From contig CAMNFJ010000006.1 of the NCBI GenBank assembly GCA_946536955.1, positions 1 to 35,674 on the forward strand: DNA of 35,674 bases, in the 5' to 3' direction. Numbering within the stretch: the stretch's first letter is position 1; each line of letters begins with the position of its first letter. The position numbers and the translations under genes are program-made. Below the pieces are notes generated by a model. That model saw nothing but the letters and a program-made list of their open reading frames with translations. It was not told the origin of the DNA and searched no databases. Of the stretch, positions 24,467 through 32,516 are shown piece after piece. Source of the DNA: CAG-791 sp002394525. Its GTDB lineage: Bacteria > Bacillota > Clostridia > Lachnospirales > Lachnospiraceae.

Positions 24467-25210
24467 ATGAATAGAGTAGTCATCGTAACTGGCGGTACGA
24501 AGGGAATCGGTTTTGCGACGGCAAAAAAATTCCTGGAAAAAGGCGATAAAGTCATCACGCTTGGAAGGCATGTCGTTGAAGAGAGCAATAAAGCCCTCGA
24601 GGCAGTCGGGGAAGTGACCTTTATCAAGGCAGATGTCTCCAGAGAGGAAGACTGTAAAATGGTCGTTGAAAAAACGATGGAGAAATACGGCCGCATCGAT
24701 ATTGTCGCCAATGTCGCGGGCGTTGTCGGAGAGCGGGCCTCCTTTACAGAGATCGACCTCAAGGACGTGGAAAAGACCATCATGATCAACCTTATGGGGA
24801 CCATCTATCTGAGCCACTATGCGGCGAAGGAAATGGTGAAAGCGAAGTCCGGTGTCATTGTAAATGTCGGCTCCATCTGCGGTATCATGGCCAATACAGA
24901 GTCCATCGGCTACCACGCCAGCAAAGGCGGCGTACGTATGATCACACAAGCTATGGCGAGAGAACTCTCCCCCTATGGGGTTCGTGTGGTCTCTGTTGCT
25001 CCAGGCTGGGTCAAGACCGGCATGATCGACAAGCCGATCGAGGAGATCGGCAGCAGGCTGCATATGAAGGGCAGGATCATCATGCCCGAGGAGATCGCGA
25101 ATGCCATTTACCTGATGTCACTGCCGGAGGCCAGCGCCATTAACGGCTCTACTGTCATGGCGGACGACGGCTACGCCTCTTTCAAGGGCGTAGACGGCTT
25201 CCAGGCCTGA
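24467..25210 (+). CDS. Short-chain dehydrogenase/reductase E, NADP-type
   Basis: A 247-residue classical SDR. TGGTKGIG at 8-15 binds the cofactor, and Arg34 (TLGRH) suggests NADP(H). The tetrad is Asn108, Ser136, Tyr149 and Lys153 (YHASK). The usual NNAG is NVAG here. It is less similar to the others than SDRs A, C and D are to one another and lacks their GTRF segment. AAAGGAG lies 7 bases before the ATG. It probably belongs to the transcript of the MFS gene, 105 bases upstream, and is closed by a terminator at 25268-25296. Confidence 0.9.
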   Translation: MNRVVIVTGGTKGIGFATAKKFLEKGDKVITLGRHVVEESNKALEAVGEVTFIKADVSREEDCKMVVEKTMEKYGRIDIVANVAGVVGERASFTEIDLKDVEKTIMINLMGTIYLSHYAAKEMVKAKSGVIVNVGSICGIMANTESIGYHASKGGVRMITQAMARELSPYGVRVVSVAPGWVKTGMIDKPIEEIGSRLHMKGRIIMPEEIANAIYLMSLPEASAINGSTVMADDGYASFKGVDGFQA

Positions 25211-25267
25211 CAGTTTTAGATTTCTGCAGGTCTGAAGAAAGGATCCGACTGTTTATATCTCTTCTGC

Positions 25268-25296
25268 GGACAGGGCCGGAGGGCCCTGTCCGTTTT
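25268..25296 (+). terminator. Intrinsic terminator after SDR E
   Basis: GGACAGGGCC (25268-25277) pairs with GGCCCTGTCC (25282-25291) around a GGAG loop, followed by GTTTTC. Confidence 0.8.
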
Positions 25297-25484
25297 CAAA
25301 AACTGACAAACGCCGCATCAGAGATTGACCGAACCGTACAAAGACACAGAAATCCCTGATTGATAAAATCAGGACATGAAAAAGAGATGCGGAACACACA
25401 GAAAAAAAACAATCTGACCGGGTCATGACACTGACCGATGCAAGAGGATATGTATCTATACCAATCGAGAAGAAGGAGGATGAC

Positions 25485-26642
25485 ATGGAAAACAAATATT
25501 TTCTGACTGATGATCAGCTTGAAGTACAGGCACTTGCGAAAGACTTTGCAGACAACACTGTAGCCAAGACCGTCCGTGAGCTGGATGAGGCGCACGCTTT
25601 CCCCATGGAAGAGGTCAAGATGTGCGGCGAACTCGGATTTCTGGGCGTCTGTGTCCCCGAGGAGTACGGCGGAGCCGGCATGGATCACCTGAGTGATGTC
25701 CTGGTCATGGAGCAGATCGCAAGGCATTCCTCCTCTCTGGCTTCCATCATCGACGCGCATACATCTCTGGGCTCCATGCCCCTGCTGCACGCCGGCACGG
25801 AAGAGCAGAAGCAGAAATACCTGGTGCCCGCAGCCTCGGGCCAGACCCTGTGCGCATTCGCGCTGACCGAGCCCCAGTCTGGTTCCGATGCCGGCGCGAC
25901 CCAGACCACCGCGATCCTGGACGGCGATGAGTATGTCATCAACGGCTCCAAGGCCTTCATCACCAACTCCACATATGCCGACACCTTTCTGGTGGCAGCC
26001 AAGACCGATCCCGAAGCAAAGGGAAGCCGCGGCATCAGCGTCCTGATCGTTCCCAGAGATACGCCCGGTTTTGAGATCGGCAAACCCGAGGAGAAGATGA
26101 GCAACCGCTCCTCCTACTCCTGCCCCCTGAGCTTCACGGATGTCCGTGTTCCCAAGGAAAATATCGTGGGCGAAGTTAACAAGGGCTTCCCGCTCTTCAT
26201 GAAATGTGTGGATGACGGCCGCATCGCGATTTCCGCGGTAGCCGTTGGCATGGCCCAGGGTGTTCTCGAGCGCGCCACTAAATACGCCAAGGAAAGAGTG
26301 ACCTTCGGCAAGCCCATCTGTGAGTACCAGGCCATCAACCACAAGCTGGCCGAGATGGAGACCGAGATCGAAGTGGCCCGCAGAATGATGTACGAAGTAG
26401 CCCGTATGAGCGACGCCGGCATGAAGTTCTCCGCCGAGGCGACCATGCTCAAGATGTTCTCCTCCGAGATGTGTGTCCGTGTCTGCGACAAGGGCCTGCA
26501 GATCATGGGCGGCTACGGCCTCTGCAACGAGTACGAAGTAGAGCGCTTCTACCGCGACGCCAAGCTCCTTACCATTGGCGAGGGCACCAGCGAGATCTGC
26601 CGCATGATCATTGGCCGCCATGTCCTCAACAAGTATCAGTGA
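25485..26642 (+). CDS. Acyl-CoA dehydrogenase, short-chain/butyryl-CoA type
   Basis: A 385-residue FAD enzyme that interconverts acyl-CoA and trans-2-enoyl-CoA; in a fermenting anaerobe it would act mainly as an enoyl-CoA reductase. Family blocks are clear: CAFALTEPQSGSDAG (about 123-137), ITNSTYADTFLVAAKT, RVTFGKPICEYQAINHKLAEM and GGYGLCNEYEVERFYRDAK. The catalytic base is Glu366 (GEGTSEI), the position used in short-chain and butyryl-CoA dehydrogenases. The start at 25485 follows AAGGAGG; the frame is open further upstream but without a ribosome binding site. No electron-transfer flavoprotein genes are in the window, so it must use partners encoded elsewhere. The gene lies just before a MaoC-type hydratase and a CoA-transferase, which fits a short acyl-CoA route. 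Confidence 0.93.
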   Translation: MENKYFLTDDQLEVQALAKDFADNTVAKTVRELDEAHAFPMEEVKMCGELGFLGVCVPEEYGGAGMDHLSDVLVMEQIARHSSSLASIIDAHTSLGSMPLLHAGTEEQKQKYLVPAASGQTLCAFALTEPQSGSDAGATQTTAILDGDEYVINGSKAFITNSTYADTFLVAAKTDPEAKGSRGISVLIVPRDTPGFEIGKPEEKMSNRSSYSCPLSFTDVRVPKENIVGEVNKGFPLFMKCVDDGRIAISAVAVGMAQGVLERATKYAKERVTFGKPICEYQAINHKLAEMETEIEVARRMMYEVARMSDAGMKFSAEATMLKMFSSEMCVRVCDKGLQIMGGYGLCNEYEVERFYRDAKLLTIGEGTSEICRMIIGRHVLNKYQ

Positions 26643-26754
26643 TCGGACACCCACCACGTTACATATGTAAGAGCAGACTGAGAAATCGTCCTGCATTCAC
26701 CAAAATCACGTAGCAGTTTCAATGAAACAGCAGGCTGCCGGTAAGCGATTTCCC

Positions 26755-26786
26755 AAAGCCCCGGGCGGAAGGTCCGGGGCTTTATT
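26755..26786 (+). terminator. Terminator after the acyl-CoA dehydrogenase gene
   Basis: AAAGCCCCGG (26755-26764) pairs with CCGGGGCTTT (26774-26783), followed by ATTAC. The T-tract is short, so partial read-through into the hydratase gene 32 bases downstream is plausible. Confidence 0.65.
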
Positions 26787-26817
26787 ACAAATACAGATGT
26801 TTTAAAAAGGAGAAAAA

Positions 26818-27279
26818 ATGAGCAAAGAGAACCGTACTTTTCGTTATCTGAGCGAATTCAACGTTGGAGATACATTTGTCACCGCCGCAAAGACCGTGAC
26901 GGAGACCGATGTTGTCCTGTTTGCAGGCATCACCTGGGATCTCAATCCCATTCATACCGACCAGACCTATGCGGAGAAGCTTCCCTTCAAGGGCAGGATC
27001 GCACACGGTCTCCTGGGCTCCTCCATTGCCTGCGGTCTCTGGGGAAAAATGGGCCTGGTCGACGGCAGCGCCATCGCCGCCCTGTCCACGGAATGGAAAT
27101 TCGTCGGCGCTATCAAGATCGGCGACACCATCCACTGTGAGATCGAAGTCCTCTCCTGCGACCGGTCCAAATCCAAACCTGACCGCGGTATCCTCAATAT
27201 CGGCTATAAGATCATCAACCAGGACGGCGGTCTCTGCCAGACCGGTTCCATGGCCACCATGCTCAAGTGGGAAGAATAA
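26818..27279 (+). CDS. MaoC-like (R)-specific enoyl-CoA hydratase/dehydratase
   Basis: A 153-residue hot-dog-fold protein of the MaoC/PhaJ family, which interconverts (R)-3-hydroxyacyl-CoA and trans-2-enoyl-CoA. The hydratase 2 motif is complete: Asp41 and His46 in DLNPIHTDQTYAEKLPF, then KGRIAHGLL. AAAAGGAG lies just before the ATG. The position between an acyl-CoA dehydrogenase and a CoA-transferase supports a route from hydroxyacyl-CoA through enoyl-CoA to saturated acyl-CoA. The (R) stereochemistry is a family property, not something the sequence proves for this member. Confidence 0.9.
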   Translation: MSKENRTFRYLSEFNVGDTFVTAAKTVTETDVVLFAGITWDLNPIHTDQTYAEKLPFKGRIAHGLLGSSIACGLWGKMGLVDGSAIAALSTEWKFVGAIKIGDTIHCEIEVLSCDRSKSKPDRGILNIGYKIINQDGGLCQTGSMATMLKWEE

Positions 27280-27413
27280 GAAGCGGGCTGAATAAGACAG
27301 AAGGAGTCAGACAGCTGTCAAACCGGCCCTGCCAAGGGATACGATTACTGCGGCAGTACTTTCGAGCGGATCTTCACGATTTTCAGCTGCCCTGGTAACA
27401 TATGGAGGATATC

Positions 27414-28718
27414 ATGAACTGGAAAGAAAAATATGCAGACAGGATCGTGTCTGCCGAATATGTTGCTTCCCTCATACAGGACGGCGATAAGATCATCTTT
27501 GGAGACTGGCTGGGTGAACCTCCGGCTCTGGTAGAGACCCTGTATGACCACGGCATGGAAAAAAAGGATGTCACGATCATCCACGGCATGAGTCCCGGCT
27601 CTAACAGGTGCCTGGATCCTGCGTACAAGGGGCATTTCCGCCATATCTCCACCTTCCTGGGGCCCAATTCGCGTCCCGGCTACAGGGAGGGAAGCGTCGA
27701 ATATATCGGAGGCACAAACTTCCACAAATGGCCGGAGATGTTTGCGGAGGCGGACTGCCTCAATCCCCACTGGGCCTTTGTCCAGGTCACAGAGCCGGAT
27801 GAGAACGGCATGTGTTCCTATGGCGTCGACTGCTCCTTCACCGAGCCCGCCGTCCGCACGGCAGCTCCCGGCAAAGTGGTTGCCCAGATCAATCCCGATT
27901 TCCCCCGCATAGGCGGAAAAATGCTCCCGATCGACCAGATCGACTATATTGTCTATCAGGCTTCGCCCCTCTATACGATCGGCCGGGCATCGGTCAATGA
28001 AAAGACCCAGAAGATCGCTGACTACTGCGCCAGCCTGATCGAGGATGATTCCACCATCCAGCTGGGAATCGGCGCCCTGCCGGATGCCATTGCCCGAAAT
28101 CTCAAGGACAAACATAACCTGGGAGTCCACTCCGAGACACTGACCGAATCCATGATGGAACTGGTCGAAGCAGGCGTCATCACCAACAGCAAAAAGACCA
28201 TAAACAAGGGCATCTGCATCGGCTCCCAGCTGGCCGGCTCCGAAGCTTTCTACCGCTACTGTGAGAATAACCCCATGTTTGAGGTCCACCCTGTCGATTA
28301 CGTCAACGACCCTTACATCATCGGTCAGAACTACAAACAGGTCTCCATCAACGCCTGTCTGGAGATCGACCTCAAGGGACAGGCCAATTCCGAGAGCATC
28401 GGAGGCATTCAGTATTCCGGCATTGGCGGACAGCTTGACCACGTCCGCGGCGCTCAGCTCTCAAAGGGCGGAAAATCCATCCTGGCTCTCAACTCCACCG
28501 CCAAGGGAGATACCATCTCCAAGATCGTTCCCTTTCATGCCCACGGTAATATTGTGACTGTACCCCGCTATGATATTAATTACGTCGTCACAGAGTACGG
28601 AATCGCCAACCTCAAATACAAGACAGAGCGCCAGCGCGCCGAAGCCCTGATTTCTATAGCCCATCCGGCCTTCCGCGACGAACTCCGCTTCGAGGGTAGG
28701 AAGCTGGGAGTACTTTGA
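27414..28718 (+). CDS. Acetyl-CoA hydrolase/transferase family CoA-transferase (4-hydroxybutyrate/butyrate type)
   Basis: A 434-residue family I CoA-transferase that moves CoA between carboxylic acids, as in 4-hydroxybutyrate or butyryl-CoA:acetate CoA-transferases. The likely catalytic Glu241 lies in GVHSE (237-241). GIGALP is at 218-223 and GGQLDHVRGA at 338-347. TAKGDTISKIVP and YVVTEYGIANLKYKT near the C-terminus are further family blocks. The start at 27414 is chosen because GGAGG (27404-27408) sits 5 bases upstream; the in-frame ATG at 27402 would overlap it. The residues after Glu241 (TLTESMMELV) differ from the usual MFSDG, hinting at another acyl preference. It would save ATP by exchanging CoA from the final product onto the incoming acid. 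Confidence 0.92.
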   Translation: MNWKEKYADRIVSAEYVASLIQDGDKIIFGDWLGEPPALVETLYDHGMEKKDVTIIHGMSPGSNRCLDPAYKGHFRHISTFLGPNSRPGYREGSVEYIGGTNFHKWPEMFAEADCLNPHWAFVQVTEPDENGMCSYGVDCSFTEPAVRTAAPGKVVAQINPDFPRIGGKMLPIDQIDYIVYQASPLYTIGRASVNEKTQKIADYCASLIEDDSTIQLGIGALPDAIARNLKDKHNLGVHSETLTESMMELVEAGVITNSKKTINKGICIGSQLAGSEAFYRYCENNPMFEVHPVDYVNDPYIIGQNYKQVSINACLEIDLKGQANSESIGGIQYSGIGGQLDHVRGAQLSKGGKSILALNSTAKGDTISKIVPFHAHGNIVTVPRYDINYVVTEYGIANLKYKTERQRAEALISIAHPAFRDELRFEGRKLGVL

Positions 28719-28822
28719 AAATCCATTTCTGAGACATTAGTGAGACAGTATTTTGAGCTCCGACTTCCGGATGATCTGCCGGGGGCCGGAGCACTTGCTT
28801 TTGGCAGAGGAGGTTTTTATTT

Positions 28823-29395
28823 ATGAAAATACTCATTCTTTCCTGCAGCAGCCGCAGAAACGGAAACACGCACAGACTTGCGCTGGCTTATGAGAGAGGC
28901 TGCCTGGACGCAGGTCATCAGACGCGGCTGATCGGTTTCTTCGACGCATGTGTGCACCCTTGTCTGGGCTGTAACGGCTGCAGAGAGACCGGACAGTGTG
29001 TACAAAAGGACGGCATGCAGCAAATCTATGAGGGAATCCTCTGGTGCGACCGCATTGTTTTTGCAACGCCTGTCTATTTCTGGATGATCTCCTCTCAGAT
29101 GAAGGCCGTCATTGACCGCCTGTATGCCATGGGCAGGCCGGATCCCAGGGGGTATTTTGCCTATCCCGTGCGCAGGTGTGCTCTCCTGGCAACATCCGCG
29201 GATACAGAAAAACACTTCTGGGTCTTTGAATCCGTCCGCAGCTACTTTGAACGCCTGACCGATTATTTTCAATGGGAGAGGGACGGCATACTCCTGGCCG
29301 GAAACTGCGGTGGAACAAAGTTCCCCCGCAGGATCGAGGAGAGTGGCTGGCTTGACAAGGCTTATGCAATGGGAAAAACAGCTGACGGACATTGA
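28823..29395 (+). CDS. Flavodoxin-fold NAD(P)H-dependent FMN reductase / iron-sulfur flavoprotein-like
   Basis: A 190-residue flavodoxin-fold protein. The FMN phosphate loop is SSRRNGNTHRL (9-19), and the second flavin loop is TPVYFWMISSQMKAVIDRLY. A cysteine group, Cys47, Cys50, Cys53 and Cys59 (C-x2-C-x2-C-x5-C), matches the compact motif of iron-sulfur flavoproteins, though many flavodoxin-like reductases without a proven cluster also carry it. GAGGAGG precedes the ATG. It lies 104 bases after the CoA-transferase and may supply low-potential electrons to the enoate reductase or to another reduction. This link is inference. Confidence 0.85.
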   Translation: MKILILSCSSRRNGNTHRLALAYERGCLDAGHQTRLIGFFDACVHPCLGCNGCRETGQCVQKDGMQQIYEGILWCDRIVFATPVYFWMISSQMKAVIDRLYAMGRPDPRGYFAYPVRRCALLATSADTEKHFWVFESVRSYFERLTDYFQWERDGILLAGNCGGTKFPRRIEESGWLDKAYAMGKTADGH

Positions 29396-29444
29396 TCGAA
29401 GGCAGTCATGATCATGATACTGTAACACAGAATAGTAAATTATA

Positions 29445-29486
29445 AAAACGTCCTGGCAGTGTGTGACAGCATTGTCAGGACGTTTT
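29445..29486. terminator. Bidirectional terminator between convergent flavoprotein and symporter genes
   Basis: AAAACGTCCTG (29445-29455) pairs with CAGGACGTTTT (29476-29486). A-rich and T-rich flanks make it usable from both sides. Confidence 0.75.
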
Positions 29487-29542
29487 CACATTGTTCTTTG
29501 CGCATCAGATCAGCCTGCATCGAATTTGAGGCGGCGCGGATG

Positions 29543-30973
29543 TTACCTGTCATCCTGTGCCTTTTTGCAGTCAAAGGTGACATAGGGAGGGTTCTTGCCG
29601 GCTTCCTTTGCGGGCAGGTAGCGGTTCCAGAAGTCGTCGAAGAGACGGAAGATCTCCTTGTGCTTGGCCACGATGATAAAGATGGTGATGCAGACGTAGA
29701 GGGCGGAGAGGATGTCCGTGAAGGCCCAGAGGGCGTCCGCCTCGATGTTGTAGAAAATGACGCAGGGCAGCATGTAGTAGATCATATAGACCGGCATCAT
29801 CCTGCGGTTGTTCTCGGTGTCGCCGAAGGCGTAGTTGACGGATTTCTCGCAGGTGTAGTACATGCCGATGATGGTGGTCCAGGCAAAGACGGCGATGGCG
29901 ATGGCTGTGAGCTTGCCGCCGATGGCGCCGTAGGCCTGGGTGAAGGCCACGGTGGTCAGGGCGCCGCTGGTGGCGTCGCTGCTGGTGTAGGAGCCCGTCA
30001 TGATGATGGTGAAGGCTGTGATGGAGCAGATGATAAAGGTGTCGATAAAGACTTCGCCCCAGCCCCAGAGGGACTGGCGGACCGGGTGGTCGGTCTGGGC
30101 AGAGGCGTGGGCGATCATGCCGTAGCCGGTGCCGGCGTCGTTGGAGTAGATGCCGCGGGCGACGCCGTACTGGATGGCATCGCGGACGGTGGCTCCGGCA
30201 AAGCCGCCGACGGCGGCCGTGGGGCTGAAGGCACTCTTAAAGATCAGGGCAATGACGGCCGGAATGTGCTGGAAGTTGAGGATGAGGACGCCCAGGCCCA
30301 TGATGATGTAGAGGACGGCCATGATGGGAACGGCGCGGGACATGACGTCGGAGATGCGCCTGAGGCCGCCCCAGATGGTCACCAGGCAGGTGACGCCGAT
30401 GATAATGACGGAGATCAGGGGGCTGATCCCGAAGGCCTGGCTCATGGAGCTGGTCACGGCCTCGGTCTGGACGCAGCAGGTCCAGGGGCCGAAGAGGAAG
30501 CAGAAGACCGCCAGGACGACGGCGCCCTTTTCCCAGCCGAAGGCGTTTTTGAGGACGAAGGACCGGTCACAGACGTATTCGTTCATGGACTTTTTGTAGT
30601 GCTCGCGGTAGCGCTGGCCGATGATGATCTCACAGGCCTTGGTGGACATGCCGAAAAAGGCCGAGACCCACATCCAGACCAGGGCGCCCGGGCCGCCGGA
30701 GACGATGGCGGTCGCGACGCCGCTGATATTGCCGGTACCCACGGTGTTGGCCAGGGCCGTGCAGGCTGCGCGAAAGCCCGAGATCGTGCCCTCGCCCTCT
30801 CCCTTGGCGCCGATCTTGCCGAAGGTGTTTTTAAAATTGAAGATGATTTTGCGCTGGTAGCGGAAGGCAAATCGGATGCTGAGGATGATCCCGATGCCCA
30901 CCAGCAGGATGGTCATCCAGGTCCCCCACATGAAGTCATCGATCGCATATAAAAAATCTGTAAATGCAGCCAT
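29543..30973 (-). CDS. Sodium:alanine symporter (AGCS family)
   Basis: A 476-residue membrane protein of the alanine or glycine:cation symporter family, which takes up small neutral amino acids with sodium. The family signature NTVGTGNISGVATAI is at 76-90. Further blocks are GGPGALVWMWVSAFFGM, TCLVTIWGGLRRI and GIYSNDAGTGYGMIAHASAQ. Length and about ten or eleven hydrophobic segments are normal. On the minus strand a GGGGG ribosome binding site lies 9 bases before the ATG, in the loop of a small hairpin (30976-30993). A decayed, internally deleted relative of this gene lies at 8019-8178. It has no clear functional link to the neighbouring island. Confidence 0.94.
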   Translation of the reverse strand: MAAFTDFLYAIDDFMWGTWMTILLVGIGIILSIRFAFRYQRKIIFNFKNTFGKIGAKGEGEGTISGFRAACTALANTVGTGNISGVATAIVSGGPGALVWMWVSAFFGMSTKACEIIIGQRYREHYKKSMNEYVCDRSFVLKNAFGWEKGAVVLAVFCFLFGPWTCCVQTEAVTSSMSQAFGISPLISVIIIGVTCLVTIWGGLRRISDVMSRAVPIMAVLYIIMGLGVLILNFQHIPAVIALIFKSAFSPTAAVGGFAGATVRDAIQYGVARGIYSNDAGTGYGMIAHASAQTDHPVRQSLWGWGEVFIDTFIICSITAFTIIMTGSYTSSDATSGALTTVAFTQAYGAIGGKLTAIAIAVFAWTTIIGMYYTCEKSVNYAFGDTENNRRMMPVYMIYYMLPCVIFYNIEADALWAFTDILSALYVCITIFIIVAKHKEIFRLFDDFWNRYLPAKEAGKNPPYVTFDCKKAQDDR

Positions 30974-30975
30974 AG

Positions 30976-30993
30976 ATACTTACCCCCAAGTAT
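30976..30993 (-). promoter_or_regulatory. Small hairpin holding the symporter ribosome binding site in its loop
   Basis: On the minus strand ATACTT-GGGGGT-AAGTAT folds with the GGGGG site in the loop, two bases before the ATG. The six-pair stem is AU-rich and weak. Confidence 0.4.
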
Positions 30994-31089
30994 GTATAAA
31001 AACAGAATATTTTTGCGGTTCGGAACCGACCCCGGGTTCGCCCGGTCTGCCTGATGAATCTGCGGGATCGTCCCTGTGAGTCCGTCTGA

Positions 31090-31160
31090 TGAGTCAGAAG
31101 AACCGTCTCCGTTGACTCAAGTCCGTCAGATGAGTCAGAAGAACCGTCCCCGTTGACTCA
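31090..31160. repeat. Two tandem REP-like elements, TGAGTCA type
   Basis: Unit 1 (31090-31119) and unit 2 (31131-31160) are nearly identical. Each starts with TGAGTCA, ends with TGACTCA and has a core whose minus strand reads GGGGACGGTTCTTC, or GGAGACGGTTCTTC in unit 1. The last bases of unit 2 are the stop codon of the homocysteine methyltransferase gene on the minus strand. A GGTTC/GAACC dyad lies further right of the symporter start, near 31018-31030. Confidence 0.8.
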
Positions 31161-32171
31161 CCGGGCCGGGATCATCTCTTTGTGCATGCCGTTCTCCACG
31201 AACTCTTTTCTGGCGGCGATGACCTGTTCGACATGGGAGGCGACGGTCGTGCAGCAGCCGCCGACGGCGTCAGCGCCGGCCTTCATATAGTCCATGGCGT
31301 ATTCGCCGAAGCTCTTGGCGTCTCCGACCCCGTGCCAGGTCTTGGTGACGGCGTCATATTCCTCCCCGGAGTTGGGGTAGACGCCGATGGGGATCATGCG
31401 GCCGCCGTCTTTTGCGGCCTCCTGCAGGCCGGCGCGCAGTTCTTTGATGAGGCCTGCGATATAGACGGGCTTGGAGCAGTTGACGCCGATCATCCGCAGA
31501 TGAGGGTGGTCCTTGGCGAAGGCCCTGGCGCAGTCGCGGATCAGGTCCCCCTCGCAGATGTGCTTTTCATCCATGCAGGAGAAGCTGATCCAGTAGTCGG
31601 CTCCGAGCTCCTCGGCAATGTCTGCCGCCAGCAGGGCCTCATGCAGGGAGGGCTGGGTCTCGATCAGGAGGATGTCGGCGCCGGCCTCATGCAGGATCTC
31701 CATCCTGCGGCGGTGAAAGTCGTCCAGGACCTGGTCGCTGACCCCGTAGCGGCCCCGGTATTCGGACCCGTCCGCCAGGTAGGCGCCGTAGGGGCCGATG
31801 CCGGCCAGGCACAGGGGCCAGGCGCGTCCGGCCTTCCGGCCCTCGGCTTCCCACCATTCCTCCCTGGCTTCGAGAAAGATCCTGACCGACCGGGCGATCA
31901 GGTCCTCCGCCTCCTCCCGCGTGCTGCCGTTGGCCATCAGGCCCGGAATGGTCGCCTGATAGCTGCAGGTGATCCCGCAGTCCGCTCCCGCCCGGAAATA
32001 ATCCAGGTGGACCTGCTTTACCAGTTCAGGTGATTCCGCCAGAGCCCGGGCCGTCCAGAGCTTTGAGTTGAGGTTGGCCCCCAGGTGCTCCAGGGCTGTG
32101 GACATGGATCCGTCGATGACCATGACACCGTTTTTATCGATAATTTCCTGAATCGTACTATTTCCTCTCAT
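31158..32171 (-). CDS. mmuM: Homocysteine S-methyltransferase
   Basis: A 337-residue cytoplasmic zinc enzyme that makes methionine by transferring a methyl group from S-methylmethionine or S-adenosylmethionine to homocysteine. Similarity to E. coli MmuM is visible along its length: VIDGSMSTALE, VHLDYFRAGADCGITCSYQAT, GPYGAYLADGSEYRG, VYPNSGEEYDAVTKTWH. Zinc ligands are Cys232 (GVNCSKP), Cys306 and Cys307 (GGCCTT). The start at 32171 is kept because the N-terminus aligns with the family, although GGAGG is about 14 bases upstream, a long spacing. The stop codon is part of a REP-like element. No S-methylmethionine permease lies in the window. It is divergent from the SAF-domain oxidoreductase gene. 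Confidence 0.92.
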   Translation of the reverse strand: MRGNSTIQEIIDKNGVMVIDGSMSTALEHLGANLNSKLWTARALAESPELVKQVHLDYFRAGADCGITCSYQATIPGLMANGSTREEAEDLIARSVRIFLEAREEWWEAEGRKAGRAWPLCLAGIGPYGAYLADGSEYRGRYGVSDQVLDDFHRRRMEILHEAGADILLIETQPSLHEALLAADIAEELGADYWISFSCMDEKHICEGDLIRDCARAFAKDHPHLRMIGVNCSKPVYIAGLIKELRAGLQEAAKDGGRMIPIGVYPNSGEEYDAVTKTWHGVGDAKSFGEYAMDYMKAGADAVGGCCTTVASHVEQVIAARKEFVENGMHKEMIPAR

Positions 32172-32516
32172 ATGCTGTCTTCAGCGCCTCCTTCCCGGTC
32201 GTCCTGTTTATGCAGACTGCTTCTTGGGCTTGTTCAAATTATAAGGGTTAAACATTATGTAAATAAGGTAACATCATCCCGTTAAAGTGTCAAAGCATAT
32301 GTCAGCCATCGAGGTGAAACATCAGGCGCTCATTATGACATATGCGTCAGACATTATGATAAAAAATCTTATTTAATCAAATGTTCAGATGAAAATGCTT
32401 GCATAGTGGGCAAAAACAGATATAATAAGAATTGTCAAAAGCAAACAACAAGCACAAAGCACCAAGCAGTCACAGGTTCGGGGCAGTCAGCCAGAAGATT
32501 TCAAGGAGGATTAAAA
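32172..32516. promoter_or_regulatory. Divergent control region with inverted repeats upstream of the SAF oxidoreductase
   Basis: No gene is supported. The inverted repeat GCATATGTCA (32295-32304)/TGACATATGC (32336-32345) is exact over ten bases, and CATTATG occurs at about 32253, 32331 and 32352. They lie 50 to 150 bases upstream of the promoter at 32399-32426 and are plausible sites for the nearby SorC regulator. On the minus strand TATAAT (32243-32238) could be the -10 box of mmuM, without a clear -35. Confidence 0.5.
32399..32426 (+). promoter_or_regulatory. Sigma-A-type promoter of the SAF oxidoreductase-PTS IIA operon
   Basis: TTGCAT (32399-32404) and TATAAT (32421-32426) are separated by 16 bases. 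The -10 is a perfect match, and the gene starts about 90 bases downstream. Confidence 0.65.

Noticed and set aside
8362..29395. Identification as a bile-acid 7-dehydroxylation (bai) operon
   Set aside because: Enzyme classes overlap, but no BaiE-like dehydratase or BaiF-type (family III) CoA-transferase is present and gene order differs.
29459..30952. Long open frame antisense to the symporter, rich in Asp and Gly
   Set aside because: Composition is the complement of membrane-protein codons; the minus-strand symporter carries clear family motifs.
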